This document shows positions 8,361-14,505 of a stretch of 16,115 nucleotides of DNA, piece by piece. A model generated the notes under the pieces. It ran no database searches. It was not told where the DNA came from and was given only the letters and a program-made list of their open reading frames with translations. The stretch is from an uncultured Dechloromonas sp. (lineage in GTDB: Bacteria > Pseudomonadota > Gammaproteobacteria > Burkholderiales > Rhodocyclaceae): assembly GCA_946477505.1 (NCBI GenBank), contig CAMKYP010000028.1:1-16115 (forward strand), written 5' to 3'. The position numbers were made by a program, and so were the translations under genes. Each line of letters opens with the position of its first letter. Position 1 is the stretch's first letter.

Positions 8361-8377
8361 CCGCGCCTCACTGGTAA

Positions 8378-8470
8378 GGAGACGTGGCCGAGAGGTCGAA
8401 GGCACTCCCCTGCTAAGGGAGCATGCGGCCAAAAACTGCATCGAGGGTTCGAATCCCTCCGTCTCCGCCA
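8378..8470 (+). tRNA. tRNA-Ser (GCU)
   Basis: The acceptor stem pairs GGAGACG (8378-8384) with CGTCTCC (8460-8466), followed by discriminator G and an encoded CCA. The anticodon arm pairs CTCCC with GGGAG around loop CTGCTAA, with anticodon GCT at 8412-8414. The long variable arm (GCATGCGGCC...TGCATC) is the class II feature expected of serine tRNA. The T arm is GAGGG-TTCGAAT-CCCTC. The tRNA reads AGC/AGU codons. The integrase of a mobile element begins ~130 bp downstream, so the 3' half is the likely attachment site and has been restored intact by the insertion. Confidence 0.97.
8447..8470 (+). other. Putative attL (3' end of tRNA-Ser)
   Basis: The T arm and acceptor 3' strand of tRNA-Ser are the usual crossover region for tyrosine recombinases. 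Base composition and gene content change from backbone to foreign just after this point. The matching attR was not found in the window, so the exact core cannot be fixed. Confidence 0.5.
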
Positions 8471-8503
8471 ACTATGTTGGTTCCTGCCAGCTACAGCGAA
8501 GCG

Positions 8504-8530
8504 AAAGCCCTGATTATTCAGGGCTTTTTG
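8504..8530 (+). terminator. Intrinsic terminator after tRNA-Ser
   Basis: A perfect 10-bp stem AAAGCCCTGA (8504-8513) and TCAGGGCTTT (8518-8527) with loop TTAT, running into a T-rich tail (TTTTTGCTTTT). It ends the tRNA transcript and insulates the integrase from it. Confidence 0.9.
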
Positions 8531-8603
8531 CTTTTCTGGTCTTGAAAAATACCTTGTGTGTTCGACGGTGATCCAAACAAGTGATCCAGAAAGTGTGCCG
8601 AAC

Positions 8604-10232
8604 ATGCAGACCACTCGTATTCCCTCGTACCTTTCAAAAAGTAGGCATGGTGTCTATTACGTGCGCTTTGCCACCCCTACGGCGTTAAAGCGTGCGTATC
8701 CAAGTCTCCCTACTGAAATCCGCAAAAGTCTCTCTACGCGCGATTTACGCGATGCTGTTGCACGTTCCAGAAAGCTCGTCTTAGACTTTCATCTTTCTAT
8801 GTCAAAGACGTTAGATGCCATGAACCCCAAGGACGACAGCTACAACGGACAGTTCTACGTTGGTGTAGATAAAAATACCGGTGACGTCAGGATTCAGTTT
8901 GAGAAGGGTGATGACCCTAACGAGGTCAAAGAACATCTGATGATGATGCAGGCCATTGGGATGCTCCCGAAGCATGCGTCTGTAGTTGATACGATGGGTA
9001 TCGACCCGACTCCCGCTGAACGTCTAGCCGTCAAGATGGAGTACCAAGCGCAGAAGCCCGGTGGAATGTGGTTGTCTGACTTGATTCAGAACTTCGCCAC
9101 TGAGAAGCTTCAAACCAAGAAATGGAATGACAATACCTGGACGCAGACGTATCAACCGTTATTACGTGATTTTCGGGAACTGGTATCGAAGTCCAAAAGG
9201 GAAATTACTAATAAAGATGGTACGACGGAAGACATTTGGGATATTCCTGCCTATGAACTTTCAGAAGACCACATTAGTAGATATGTAGATGCAATGTGGA
9301 GGTTTCCTGCCAATTATGGCTCAATGAAGAGTCTGAAAGATGCAAAGCAAGCTCTAAACTCTGGATTAGAAGCTCAATCTTTCGAGAATGCACAGAAGAA
9401 AATTAGGATGACTAGAACTTTCTTGTTGTGGGCATACAAGAAACGAAAGCTATCTGAAGATTTGGCTACATCGTTGCCTTCTGAAACTAAGGATAAGAAG
9501 CGTGATAAGTCCAAAGATGGGTATCAGCCATGGACTGACCCAGAATTAAAGAAGATTTTTGAACGCTCTAACTATCCTGCTGATGGTTACAGATATTGGA
9601 CGCCATTACTTGCTTTATATACGGGTGGTCGTGCAAATGAAATTGCACAGCTTCAGGCCTATGATGTGTTTAAGACATCCGAAGGCGTAGACGTAATTAG
9701 TATTATGGATGACCCATACACCGATGTGGATGATGATGAACCGTTAGATGATAAGCCGGTTAATACTAAATCTGTTAATATTAAATCGGTAAAAACTGCT
9801 GCAAGTCGTAGATGGGTTCCGATTCATCCCAAGCTAATTGAAGCTGGTTTTTTGGATTTTGTTGCCTATATGAAAGGCAAGGGTGAGGTAAGGCTGTTCC
9901 CAGAATTGAGTTATTACAAGAAGGGTGGGTATGGCCGTACGCCGTCTAGAAACTTTGCAGAAGTGACTAAAAAGCTCAAGCTATGGGTAAGACGCAAGAA
10001 GGTGTTTCATAGCTTCAGAACTACATTCAATAGCCGATTAATGAAGATGGGTACTTCATTAGAGTTGCGTGAGTTTATATTAGGTCACTCTAGTGATTCA
10101 ATTAATGTTCAGGCGTATGGAAAGCAGATTGAAGACCGCCCATATCATCTACTACAACAAGAGGTGAATAAGGTGGATTTCGGATTGACCCATAAGAAAT
10201 GGGAAATGAAGTTGGAGCTTCCTGAACTATGA
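8604..10232 (+). CDS. Tyrosine recombinase (integrase) of the element
   Basis: A site-specific recombinase of 542 residues from the ATG at 8604; an in-frame GTG at 8556 is possible, but the extra 16 residues look non-coding and neither start has a strong ribosome site. The N-terminal part (IPSYLSKSRHGVYYVRFATP) resembles the DUF6538-type arm-binding region of large tRNA-targeting integrases, followed by a core-binding helical domain (~155-300). The catalytic domain is complete: Arg343 (YTGGRANEIAQL), a lysine in the KTAASRRWVPIH hairpin, His469 and Arg472 (HSFR), His495 (LGHSS) and nucleophile Tyr505 (VQAYGK). An acidic insert with a repeated VNxKSV lies before the lysine hairpin. The gene abuts tRNA-Ser, the likely target, and its stop overlaps the start of the excisionase-like gene. 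Confidence 0.92.
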   Translation: MQTTRIPSYLSKSRHGVYYVRFATPTALKRAYPSLPTEIRKSLSTRDLRDAVARSRKLVLDFHLSMSKTLDAMNPKDDSYNGQFYVGVDKNTGDVRIQFEKGDDPNEVKEHLMMMQAIGMLPKHASVVDTMGIDPTPAERLAVKMEYQAQKPGGMWLSDLIQNFATEKLQTKKWNDNTWTQTYQPLLRDFRELVSKSKREITNKDGTTEDIWDIPAYELSEDHISRYVDAMWRFPANYGSMKSLKDAKQALNSGLEAQSFENAQKKIRMTRTFLLWAYKKRKLSEDLATSLPSETKDKKRDKSKDGYQPWTDPELKKIFERSNYPADGYRYWTPLLALYTGGRANEIAQLQAYDVFKTSEGVDVISIMDDPYTDVDDDEPLDDKPVNTKSVNIKSVKTAASRRWVPIHPKLIEAGFLDFVAYMKGKGEVRLFPELSYYKKGGYGRTPSRNFAEVTKKLKLWVRRKKVFHSFRTTFNSRLMKMGTSLELREFILGHSSDSINVQAYGKQIEDRPYHLLQQEVNKVDFGLTHKKWEMKLELPEL

Positions 10233-10450
10233 GTGAATTACTATCAGCGGAAGAAGCTGCAAAACTAATTCGGGTATCGGTAAAGTATCTGCTTGATACT
10301 ATTGTAGCCAGTGGGGAATTACGTCCTATTCCTGATGGTTTGGCATTCCATGCCAAGGATGTGTGTGCCTATATTGAAATGGATAAGAATAGGCGTAAGG
10401 ATGCATTGAAAGATATGGTTCAAGATGAAGAAGGTTTATGGCGGGCCTGA
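10229..10450 (+). CDS. Excisionase-like helix-turn-helix protein
   Basis: A 73-residue protein whose ATG overlaps the integrase stop (ATGA), so the two are made together. The N-terminus LLSAEEAAKLIRVSVKYLLDTI is a MerR/excisionase-type winged helix (HTH_17-like), followed by a wing region and FHAKDVCAYIEMDKNRRKDA, a common ending of this class. Such proteins act either as recombination directionality factors that favour excision or as small repressors. Position directly behind an integrase supports the excisionase role, which is an inference. The last 15 bp overlap the 3' end of the convergent relaxase gene. Confidence 0.75.
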   Translation: MSELLSAEEAAKLIRVSVKYLLDTIVASGELRPIPDGLAFHAKDVCAYIEMDKNRRKDALKDMVQDEEGLWRA

Positions 10451-12388
10451 AGGACTGCCTGAGCCTTTCTTCTTTGTTGGAGTACTAGGTATATTTGCAA
10501 ACCCTGAAAAAGTTGGGTTAGAACTCTGTTGATAGTCGGCGGGCGTAGCTCCTGGTGTAGGATTGAAATTACTCGTTCCTAGGTCTTGGTCAGGTGCTGG
10601 CCCTTCGTATTCAGAAGGTGGGCAATAAATCTCTATTTGTTTGATAGCAGATGTTAAATTTGATTTGCTATTAAACATATACTCTATTTCACTATCCGGC
10701 ATGGATTTTAGCTTTTCAGATAGTCCACTTAGCGTTGCAGCTTTGGCTAATTCTTCTGTGTAACGTGCAAAGCTTATTTGCTTCCAAGCCGCGTCTAATA
10801 GTGTCTTTTTAGTAGTTGTAGGCCATCCGCTAGTATTGGCATAGGTTTCTATTTTTTCTATGTCACTGACTTCTGTTTTATTGTAAAAGACATTCATTAC
10901 CTCTACAGGCGCATTGTTTGGTCTTGAGGTGCTAATAATGTGATTAACTTGCTGCTGGATGCTTCCTTTGTTATGCCATGTGTCGAGGAATAAGCGAACA
11001 TCCATGTTCGCTATATTGAATCTTGATACACGTGTGCCAGCTTTTTGGACACGCATAAAAAGTTGCGGTAGTGAAGACATTGCAATTTGTATTGATTTAG
11101 TACAACGCTCTATTGTTTCCTCTGGGCCAAGTCCACGCTGTTTGAATTCCTTTAGCTCTTGGTTTGTGAAGTAGTTCAGTATTTGGGAGTTAAGGTTTTT
11201 TGATTGGGTTACTTGATTGGCGTAATGAGTGTAATATTTTGTTGAGCAACATGACCAGAACTGCAGTTTTAACCTGGTTGCTTCAGATTGTGTTAACTCC
11301 CACGCATCTATAGTTGAAAGTAATGTCTCATAACTATCAGGCCATATATATTTTCCGTTTGGTAGTATTAACTCCTGCTTTGGATACTTTATCGGAATTG
11401 GATATCTTGGTGATGCGCTTGGCTTAGTCTGATTGTTGGGATTGAAATGTTTGTTAAGGATTGCACCAAATAGACCTGCTGGAGCAGGGAATGTGCTTTT
11501 AGAAACCGACTGCGGAGGTTTCTTATGCGTGTTTGGTGTTGGTTGAGTATTTGGGTTCTGAACAGAATTAACAATGCGCTTTTTTAGGTTTTTTTTCTTT
11601 TCGCAGGTAACTACAACCTCCAACTGTTCTTTAGCCTGTTTTACTTTTGATTCCAATTCTTTGATGGTGGCATCTGCTTTCTTGTCAGCATCAACAATTC
11701 TGTTTCTGTTACGAGTACGGCGGTTTCTTGCTTTACGGTCAGCAACTACTTCTTTGTTGTTTGCACGCTCTGGGCCAACATGAACAGTTGGTTTATGGTC
11801 AATGCCTTGGTCTTTGAAAGAACGATGGTCAATACGAACATCAAAGCCAGCCATTGCTAAATGTTTATTGACGCACTCTGCCCACTCCTTACGAAGTGCG
11901 TAGAGTGTTTTCTTTTCTTCCCACTCTCGAACTTTTTTACCAAAACCTTCACCACTGATTTCTCTGGTGCTGGTATTAACATGAACATGCTGGTTATGAA
12001 GAACCCAGTGTATAGACCAGTCAGAAACCATTCCCCTCTTAACAAGGGAGGCTGACGAAAAGTCGTACATGAGTGCCTTGCATTGCTCCAGGTCAAGTTC
12101 GTTAGGTAAGCTAGCCTCGAACTGTGACATTAGTTTCGCGTCGTAGCGTATTTCTTTCTTTTCAACCTCAGACCATAAGCGCTGACGGTCAGCCACCCAC
12201 TCAGGCGCATTGGCGGGTGCTTGTATCTCACTAAAGACAACTTCGCTTTTATTCGAATAATTAAAAGTTGCGCCAGTGTTCATATCACTTAATTCTTCGC
12301 CAGCACAATATGCAGCCGAGCGTACCGCATTCTTATTTGCGTCTCCTGCTCTGCTGACATACTTGCATGTAAAGTGATATATGGCCAT
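10436..12388 (-). CDS. MobA/MobL-family (MOBQ) relaxase
   Basis: The DNA-nicking enzyme that starts mobilisation at oriT. I place the start at the ATG at 12388 (MAIYHFTCKYVSRA), which follows GGAG by five bases; this gives 650 residues and aligns with the N-terminus of RSF1010/R1162 MobA (MAIYHLTAK). Tyr27 in RSAAYCAGEEL is the likely nucleophile, corresponding to MobA Tyr25. The metal-binding motif is HNQHVHVNTSTREI (His131, His134, His136), followed by GEGFGKK. A charged coiled-coil follows the relaxase domain (~230-270). The C-terminal ~370 residues match nothing I recognise and show no obvious primase motif, ending in a Pro/Ser/Gly-rich tail. It faces the excisionase gene and is divergent from the TraD-like gene across the oriT region. 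Confidence 0.9.
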   Translation of the reverse strand: MAIYHFTCKYVSRAGDANKNAVRSAAYCAGEELSDMNTGATFNYSNKSEVVFSEIQAPANAPEWVADRQRLWSEVEKKEIRYDAKLMSQFEASLPNELDLEQCKALMYDFSSASLVKRGMVSDWSIHWVLHNQHVHVNTSTREISGEGFGKKVREWEEKKTLYALRKEWAECVNKHLAMAGFDVRIDHRSFKDQGIDHKPTVHVGPERANNKEVVADRKARNRRTRNRNRIVDADKKADATIKELESKVKQAKEQLEVVVTCEKKKNLKKRIVNSVQNPNTQPTPNTHKKPPQSVSKSTFPAPAGLFGAILNKHFNPNNQTKPSASPRYPIPIKYPKQELILPNGKYIWPDSYETLLSTIDAWELTQSEATRLKLQFWSCCSTKYYTHYANQVTQSKNLNSQILNYFTNQELKEFKQRGLGPEETIERCTKSIQIAMSSLPQLFMRVQKAGTRVSRFNIANMDVRLFLDTWHNKGSIQQQVNHIISTSRPNNAPVEVMNVFYNKTEVSDIEKIETYANTSGWPTTTKKTLLDAAWKQISFARYTEELAKAATLSGLSEKLKSMPDSEIEYMFNSKSNLTSAIKQIEIYCPPSEYEGPAPDQDLGTSNFNPTPGATPADYQQSSNPTFSGFANIPSTPTKKKGSGSPSGPP

Positions 12389-12402
12389 TTGTTCTCCAAA
12401 AT

Positions 12403-12546
12403 GCATTGCCTCAGCAATGCTCCTATGGCCAGCTAATTAAACTAATCCATTCTTGTATTGACCGGCTTGACCGGGCTGGATAATTGCGCGAGCAATTATC
12501 GGGGAGCCGTGTTGTGCTGCAAGCACAATCACGGGGGCTTCGCCCC
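12403..12546. repeat. Cluster of four hairpins between oriT and relaxase gene
   Basis: Successive inverted repeats: GCATTGC-CTCA-GCAATGC (12403-12420, 7 bp); GATAATTGC-GCGA-GCAATTATC (12479-12500, 9 bp); CCGTG TTGTGCT-GCA-AGCACAA T CACGG (12507-12534, 12 bp with one bulge); and GGGGC-TTC-GCCCC (12534-12546, 5 bp). The first sits directly 5' of the relaxase ribosome site on the minus strand. They lack T-runs, so simple termination is unlikely. They may form the structured leader of the relaxase mRNA, or single-stranded DNA structures used during transfer. Confidence 0.75.
12458..12474 (+). repeat. Direct repeat TTGACCGG x2 near oriT
   Basis: TTGACCGG occurs at 12458-12465 and 12467-12474, nine bases apart. 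TTGACC recurs at 12553-12558, and its reverse complement GGTCAA at 12566-12571, in the oriT inverted repeat. They may be binding sites for an accessory mobilisation protein. Confidence 0.5.
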
Positions 12547-12549
12547 ACT

Positions 12550-12584
12550 GCATTGACCCCTTGTGGGTCAATGCTTAAGTGCGC
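12550..12584 (+). other. oriT: Predicted oriT (RSF1010/MOBQ type)
   Basis: A perfect inverted repeat with 10-bp arms, GCATTGACCC (12550-12559) and GGGTCAATGC (12565-12574), loop CTTGT, is followed one base later by TAAGTGCGC (12576-12584). In RSF1010/R1162 and pSC101-type origins an inverted repeat likewise lies just 5' of a nic core beginning TAAGTGCGC. The core here diverges after GCGC (TTAC instead of CCT). The relaxase gene beside it is of the matching family. Beyond it, 12590-12689 is very AT-rich and probably holds the promoters of the two divergent mobilisation genes, though I could not pick clear hexamers. Confidence 0.8.
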
Positions 12585-12701
12585 TTACAGGGTACAAAAA
12601 TATTAGTTATTAGCTAACCAATAGAAAAATAATACCATAAAAATAGATTAAATAAATTAAAACTGATAAATTTAATTTGATAATCTAATAAGGAGTTAAA
12701 A

Positions 12702-13223
12702 ATGGTATTGAAAATGGCTGTTAAAAATGAGGACGAATTGACCTCGGAAGAGATAAAGAAACAAATTGCCGATGCTGAAAAGGAGATAGCTGAGAAGCAA
12801 AAACTGAAAAGACGATTGAGTAGAAAAATAAATGGTGTGGTTGAGCGAGAGCAAAGATTAAAAGAAGACCGAATGAAAAATCACGCCGGAGGGATGATGC
12901 GGATGGTAGGGTTGTTGGATTACCTATACCCAGATACAGAGTTGTACGACAATAACCAAGATGCACTAATTGAGAACTTGTTAGTAGGTGCTTTATTGAA
13001 GGTATATGAAGAACTATCTACTGCTAGCCCTGAGGAAATAGATGAAATATATCAACGAGGAGTTAACTTCCGTAAATTGAAGCCTGAGCAAAGAATGTTG
13101 CCAGGAGTGAATAATAGTATTGACGTCTTGTTTGACGTATTGAGACAAAACAAGAACAACAAAACAGATACGAAAGATGAACAAAACGGTCACGATGATA
13201 GTGACGGCCTAATTAAAAATTGA
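12702..13223 (+). CDS. TraD/MobC-like mobilisation accessory protein
   Basis: A 173-residue, highly charged protein with a strong ribosome site (AAGGAG, seven bases before the ATG). Residues ~13-60 form a coiled-coil (EIKKQIADAEKEIAEKQKLK and onward). They are followed by HAGGMMRMVGLLDY (61-74) and DNNQDALIENLLVGALLKVYEEL (83-105). The arrangement of basic coiled-coil, then a short hydrophobic segment, then ALLxGALL matches small TraD/TraC-type proteins of MOBQ systems, which help the relaxase act at oriT. The tail (~150-173) is rich in Asn, Asp and Lys and probably disordered. It is divergent from the relaxase gene, with oriT between them. Family placement rests on pattern and position, not on a search. 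Confidence 0.6.
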   Translation: MVLKMAVKNEDELTSEEIKKQIADAEKEIAEKQKLKRRLSRKINGVVEREQRLKEDRMKNHAGGMMRMVGLLDYLYPDTELYDNNQDALIENLLVGALLKVYEELSTASPEEIDEIYQRGVNFRKLKPEQRMLPGVNNSIDVLFDVLRQNKNNKTDTKDEQNGHDDSDGLIKN

Positions 13224-13264
13224 CCGTTATAAACATAACGGCGCTGTTTAATTGCCGTTATGTT
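13224..13264. repeat. Overlapping inverted repeats (CCGTTAT set)
   Basis: CCGTTAT (13224-13230), ATAACGG (13235-13241) and CCGTTATG (13255-13262) can pair in two mutually exclusive ways. One is a short 7-bp hairpin with loop AAAC. The other is an 11-bp hairpin AACATAACGGC (13232-13242) / GCCGTTATGTT (13254-13264). They lie between the convergent ends of the TraD-like gene and the 98-residue ORF and may act as a two-way terminator, although the T-tract is poor on the plus strand. Confidence 0.6.
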
Positions 13265-13544
13265 GTCGTCTGAGTTCTTCAAGTATGTTTGTTACTTGAT
13301 ATAAGCATACAAAGAACTCAGAAATCAAGTTGTCGTTAAAGTCGATGAGTCCGACATTGTCTAAATCACTAGCCAGTATTGCGATGTATGCGGATAGTTC
13401 GTCGAACAGGTTTCTGAGGCACTGGATGTTCATTTTTTGTAGCTCGGTGGTTGAGAAATCGTTTACCACGCTACATTGGTTTTTTGAATTAAGGCAAGAG
13501 TTATTTTGTGTATTGTCATGTATTGTCTTGTCAATATATGCCAA
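13248..13544 (-). CDS. Hypothetical small helical protein
   Basis: Up to 98 residues, not recognised. The C-terminal 60 (ELQKMNIQCLRNLFDELSAY onwards to ILEELRRQHNGN) looks like a genuine amphipathic helical protein. The first ~25 residues are poor: the only start giving full length is TTG at 13544 with no ribosome site, and this end is coded by tandem repeats. The ATG at 13433 (MNIQCLRN) would give a 61-residue protein, also without a strong ribosome site. It is convergent with the TraD-like gene, and its stop codon lies inside the CCGTTAT hairpin. It may be an element maintenance or regulatory protein, but nothing in the sequence shows this. Confidence 0.4.
   Translation of the reverse strand: MAYIDKTIHDNTQNNSCLNSKNQCSVVNDFSTTELQKMNIQCLRNLFDELSAYIAILASDLDNVGLIDFNDNLISEFFVCLYQVTNILEELRRQHNGN
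13509..13528 (+). repeat. Tandem 10-bp repeat
   Basis: TGTATTGTCA is followed directly by TGTATTGTCT. The related TCAATATAT occurs twice, at about 13531 and 13560. They fall at the doubtful 5' end of the leftward 98-residue ORF and could be operator-like sites rather than coding sequence. Confidence 0.5.
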
Positions 13545-13602
13545 GACATGAACAGCTATATCAATATATTTGTGTCTTTAAACTTGTAATCTGAAAATAA
13601 AA

Positions 13603-13639
13603 ATGGGATGCTTTTCTAATTTAGAAAGGAGCATCCCAT
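13603..13639 (-). terminator. Long palindrome: leftward terminator and/or ribosome-site hairpin
   Basis: A perfect 10-bp outer stem ATGGGATGCT (13603-13612) / AGCATCCCAT (13630-13639), with an inner TTTCT/AGAAA stem. Read on the minus strand it is followed by ATTTTTATTTT, a typical intrinsic terminator for the leftward membrane-protein and H-NS genes. Read on the plus strand the same arms hold part of the AGGAG ribosome site and the first two bases of the ATG of the 47-residue ORF. Confidence 0.7.
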
Positions 13640-13781
13640 GAATTTTTGGTTGGTGTTATTTTTGATTGTTCTGTTTTCTTGTGCTCTTGTGTCGACAGTT
13701 AAGGTCGCTATGTCAGGTGAAACCTTGTCAGGAAAGAGACATTCGGATAATTGTGGCGACGACGAATTGAACAAAAATTAA
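13638..13781 (+). CDS. Small membrane protein ORF (47 residues)
   Basis: This short ORF begins at an ATG six bases after AGGAG. The product starts MNFWLVLFLIVLFSCALVST, one strong membrane helix or uncleaved signal. VLFSC is only a poor lipobox because of the Phe before Ser. The product ends with a charged tail, DNCGDDELNKN. Its start lies in a long hairpin that could control translation but that also looks like a terminator for genes on the other strand. Its 3' end overlaps the convergent membrane-protein gene by 54 bp. The ribosome site and hydrophobic pattern favour a real gene; the overlaps count against it. No function is proposed. Confidence 0.4.
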   Translation: MNFWLVLFLIVLFSCALVSTVKVAMSGETLSGKRHSDNCGDDELNKN

Positions 13782-14003
13782 GCCAAATATGGCCCCCATG
13801 CGTTTTAGAGGCGTATTTAAGAATCCGGCCATGATGGCTGCATCATAAATTTTCGTAGCAATGAATCCAGCGGCAAAGAAATATGCAATGCTTGCCACAA
13901 GCATAACTAATGGGTTTTCGAAAATAAACTTGTAGTTATTAAAAACATACCATTCAACAACTACGGCCCCGAGAGACCCCATATACAACGGATTTGCCTT
14001 CAT
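13728..14003 (-). CDS. Hypothetical small membrane protein
   Basis: 91 residues with two clear membrane segments (~32-51, LVMLVASIAYFFAAGFIAT; ~67-87, RMGAIFGLIFVQFVVATII) and a weaker one at ~8-20. The ribosome site AAGGAAAG precedes the ATG. It lies 20 bp downstream of the H-NS-family gene on the same strand and is probably cotranscribed with it; the palindrome at 13603-13639 would end that transcript. I do not recognise the family. It resembles small inner-membrane proteins often carried by plasmids and islands. Confidence 0.6.
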   Translation of the reverse strand: MKANPLYMGSLGAVVVEWYVFNNYKFIFENPLVMLVASIAYFFAAGFIATKIYDAAIMAGFLNTPLKRMGAIFGLIFVQFVVATIIRMSLS

Positions 14004-14023
14004 TATGACTTTCCTTAATTATT

Positions 14024-14389
14024 TTATTTATTAGCCTTTTTGGCTTCCATTTCTTGTTTCTTAGCAAACCACACCTTGCCTTCTTCGGTCAGGAAGTCTT
14101 CGAGCTTGTGACCTGCATCAACCAATTTTTGGATTGCAACAGGAGTGCGACCACGGCCACTCCATTCGATACCTTCCGGTGTGCGGTAGTACACAGCAAC
14201 AGGTTTCGTTGGTTTGCTGGCTTCAGGCTGTTCTACAGTTGAGAAACCACACTCAGCAGCAGTCAAACCATATTTCTTGATGATGGCTGTGACTTGTTGG
14301 ATTGCATCCGACAATTCAGCTTTACGGGCCTCTTCGATACGCTTGTCCAGTTCTTCACGTTCAACCAGTAGTTCGTGGTACGTTGCCAT
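14024..14389 (-). CDS. H-NS family DNA-binding protein
   Basis: A nucleoid protein that binds AT-rich DNA and silences foreign genes. I choose the ATG at 14389 (MATYHELLVEREELDKRIEE), preceded by AGGAG at eight bases, over a longer frame; it gives 121 residues. Residues ~1-40 form the coiled-coil oligomerisation region, and a flexible Glu/Pro/Lys linker spans ~50-65. The C-terminal DNA-binding domain is at ~67-100 (YYRTPEGIEWSGRGRTPVAI, then KLVDAGHKLEDFL). The core W76-SGRGRTP is the betaproteobacterial version (Bv3F/HvrA/H-NS type) of the AT-hook-like loop. Its place on an AT-rich element suggests that it tones down the element's own genes or the cost of carriage, which is an inference. It is transcribed after the terminator of the lipoprotein gene, so it should have its own promoter within 14390-14470. 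Confidence 0.92.
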   Translation of the reverse strand: MATYHELLVEREELDKRIEEARKAELSDAIQQVTAIIKKYGLTAAECGFSTVEQPEASKPTKPVAVYYRTPEGIEWSGRGRTPVAIQKLVDAGHKLEDFLTEEGKVWFAKKQEMEAKKANK

Positions 14390-14468
14390 GATGCTTACTC
14401 CTGTATATGCAAGGTGGAAAGTTGGCAATCTACTACTGTTTGTCATTGGTTACAAGAAACTATAGGCA

Positions 14469-14496
14469 ATAAAAAACCCACCGGTTAGGGTGGGTT
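14469..14496 (-). terminator. Intrinsic terminator of the lipoprotein gene
   Basis: On the minus strand AACCCACC, loop CTAACC, GGTGGGTT form an 8-bp stem followed by TTTTTA. It lies directly after the stop of the lipoprotein gene and separates it from the H-NS-family gene. Confidence 0.85.
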
Positions 14497-14505
14497 CGAT
14501 GTGTA

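Noticed and set aside
8342..8367. Terminator after lysC
   Set aside because: The stem is GC-rich but has no T-run, and it overlaps a good tRNA promoter.
12403..12574. CRISPR array or integron attC sites
   Set aside because: The hairpins differ in sequence and spacing, so there is no common repeat with spacers, and no cas genes, integron integrase or attC core sites are seen.
14390..14446. Longer start for the H-NS-family protein
   Set aside because: The extra 19 residues have no ribosome site and do not fit the family's N-terminus; AGGAG precedes the ATG at 14389.
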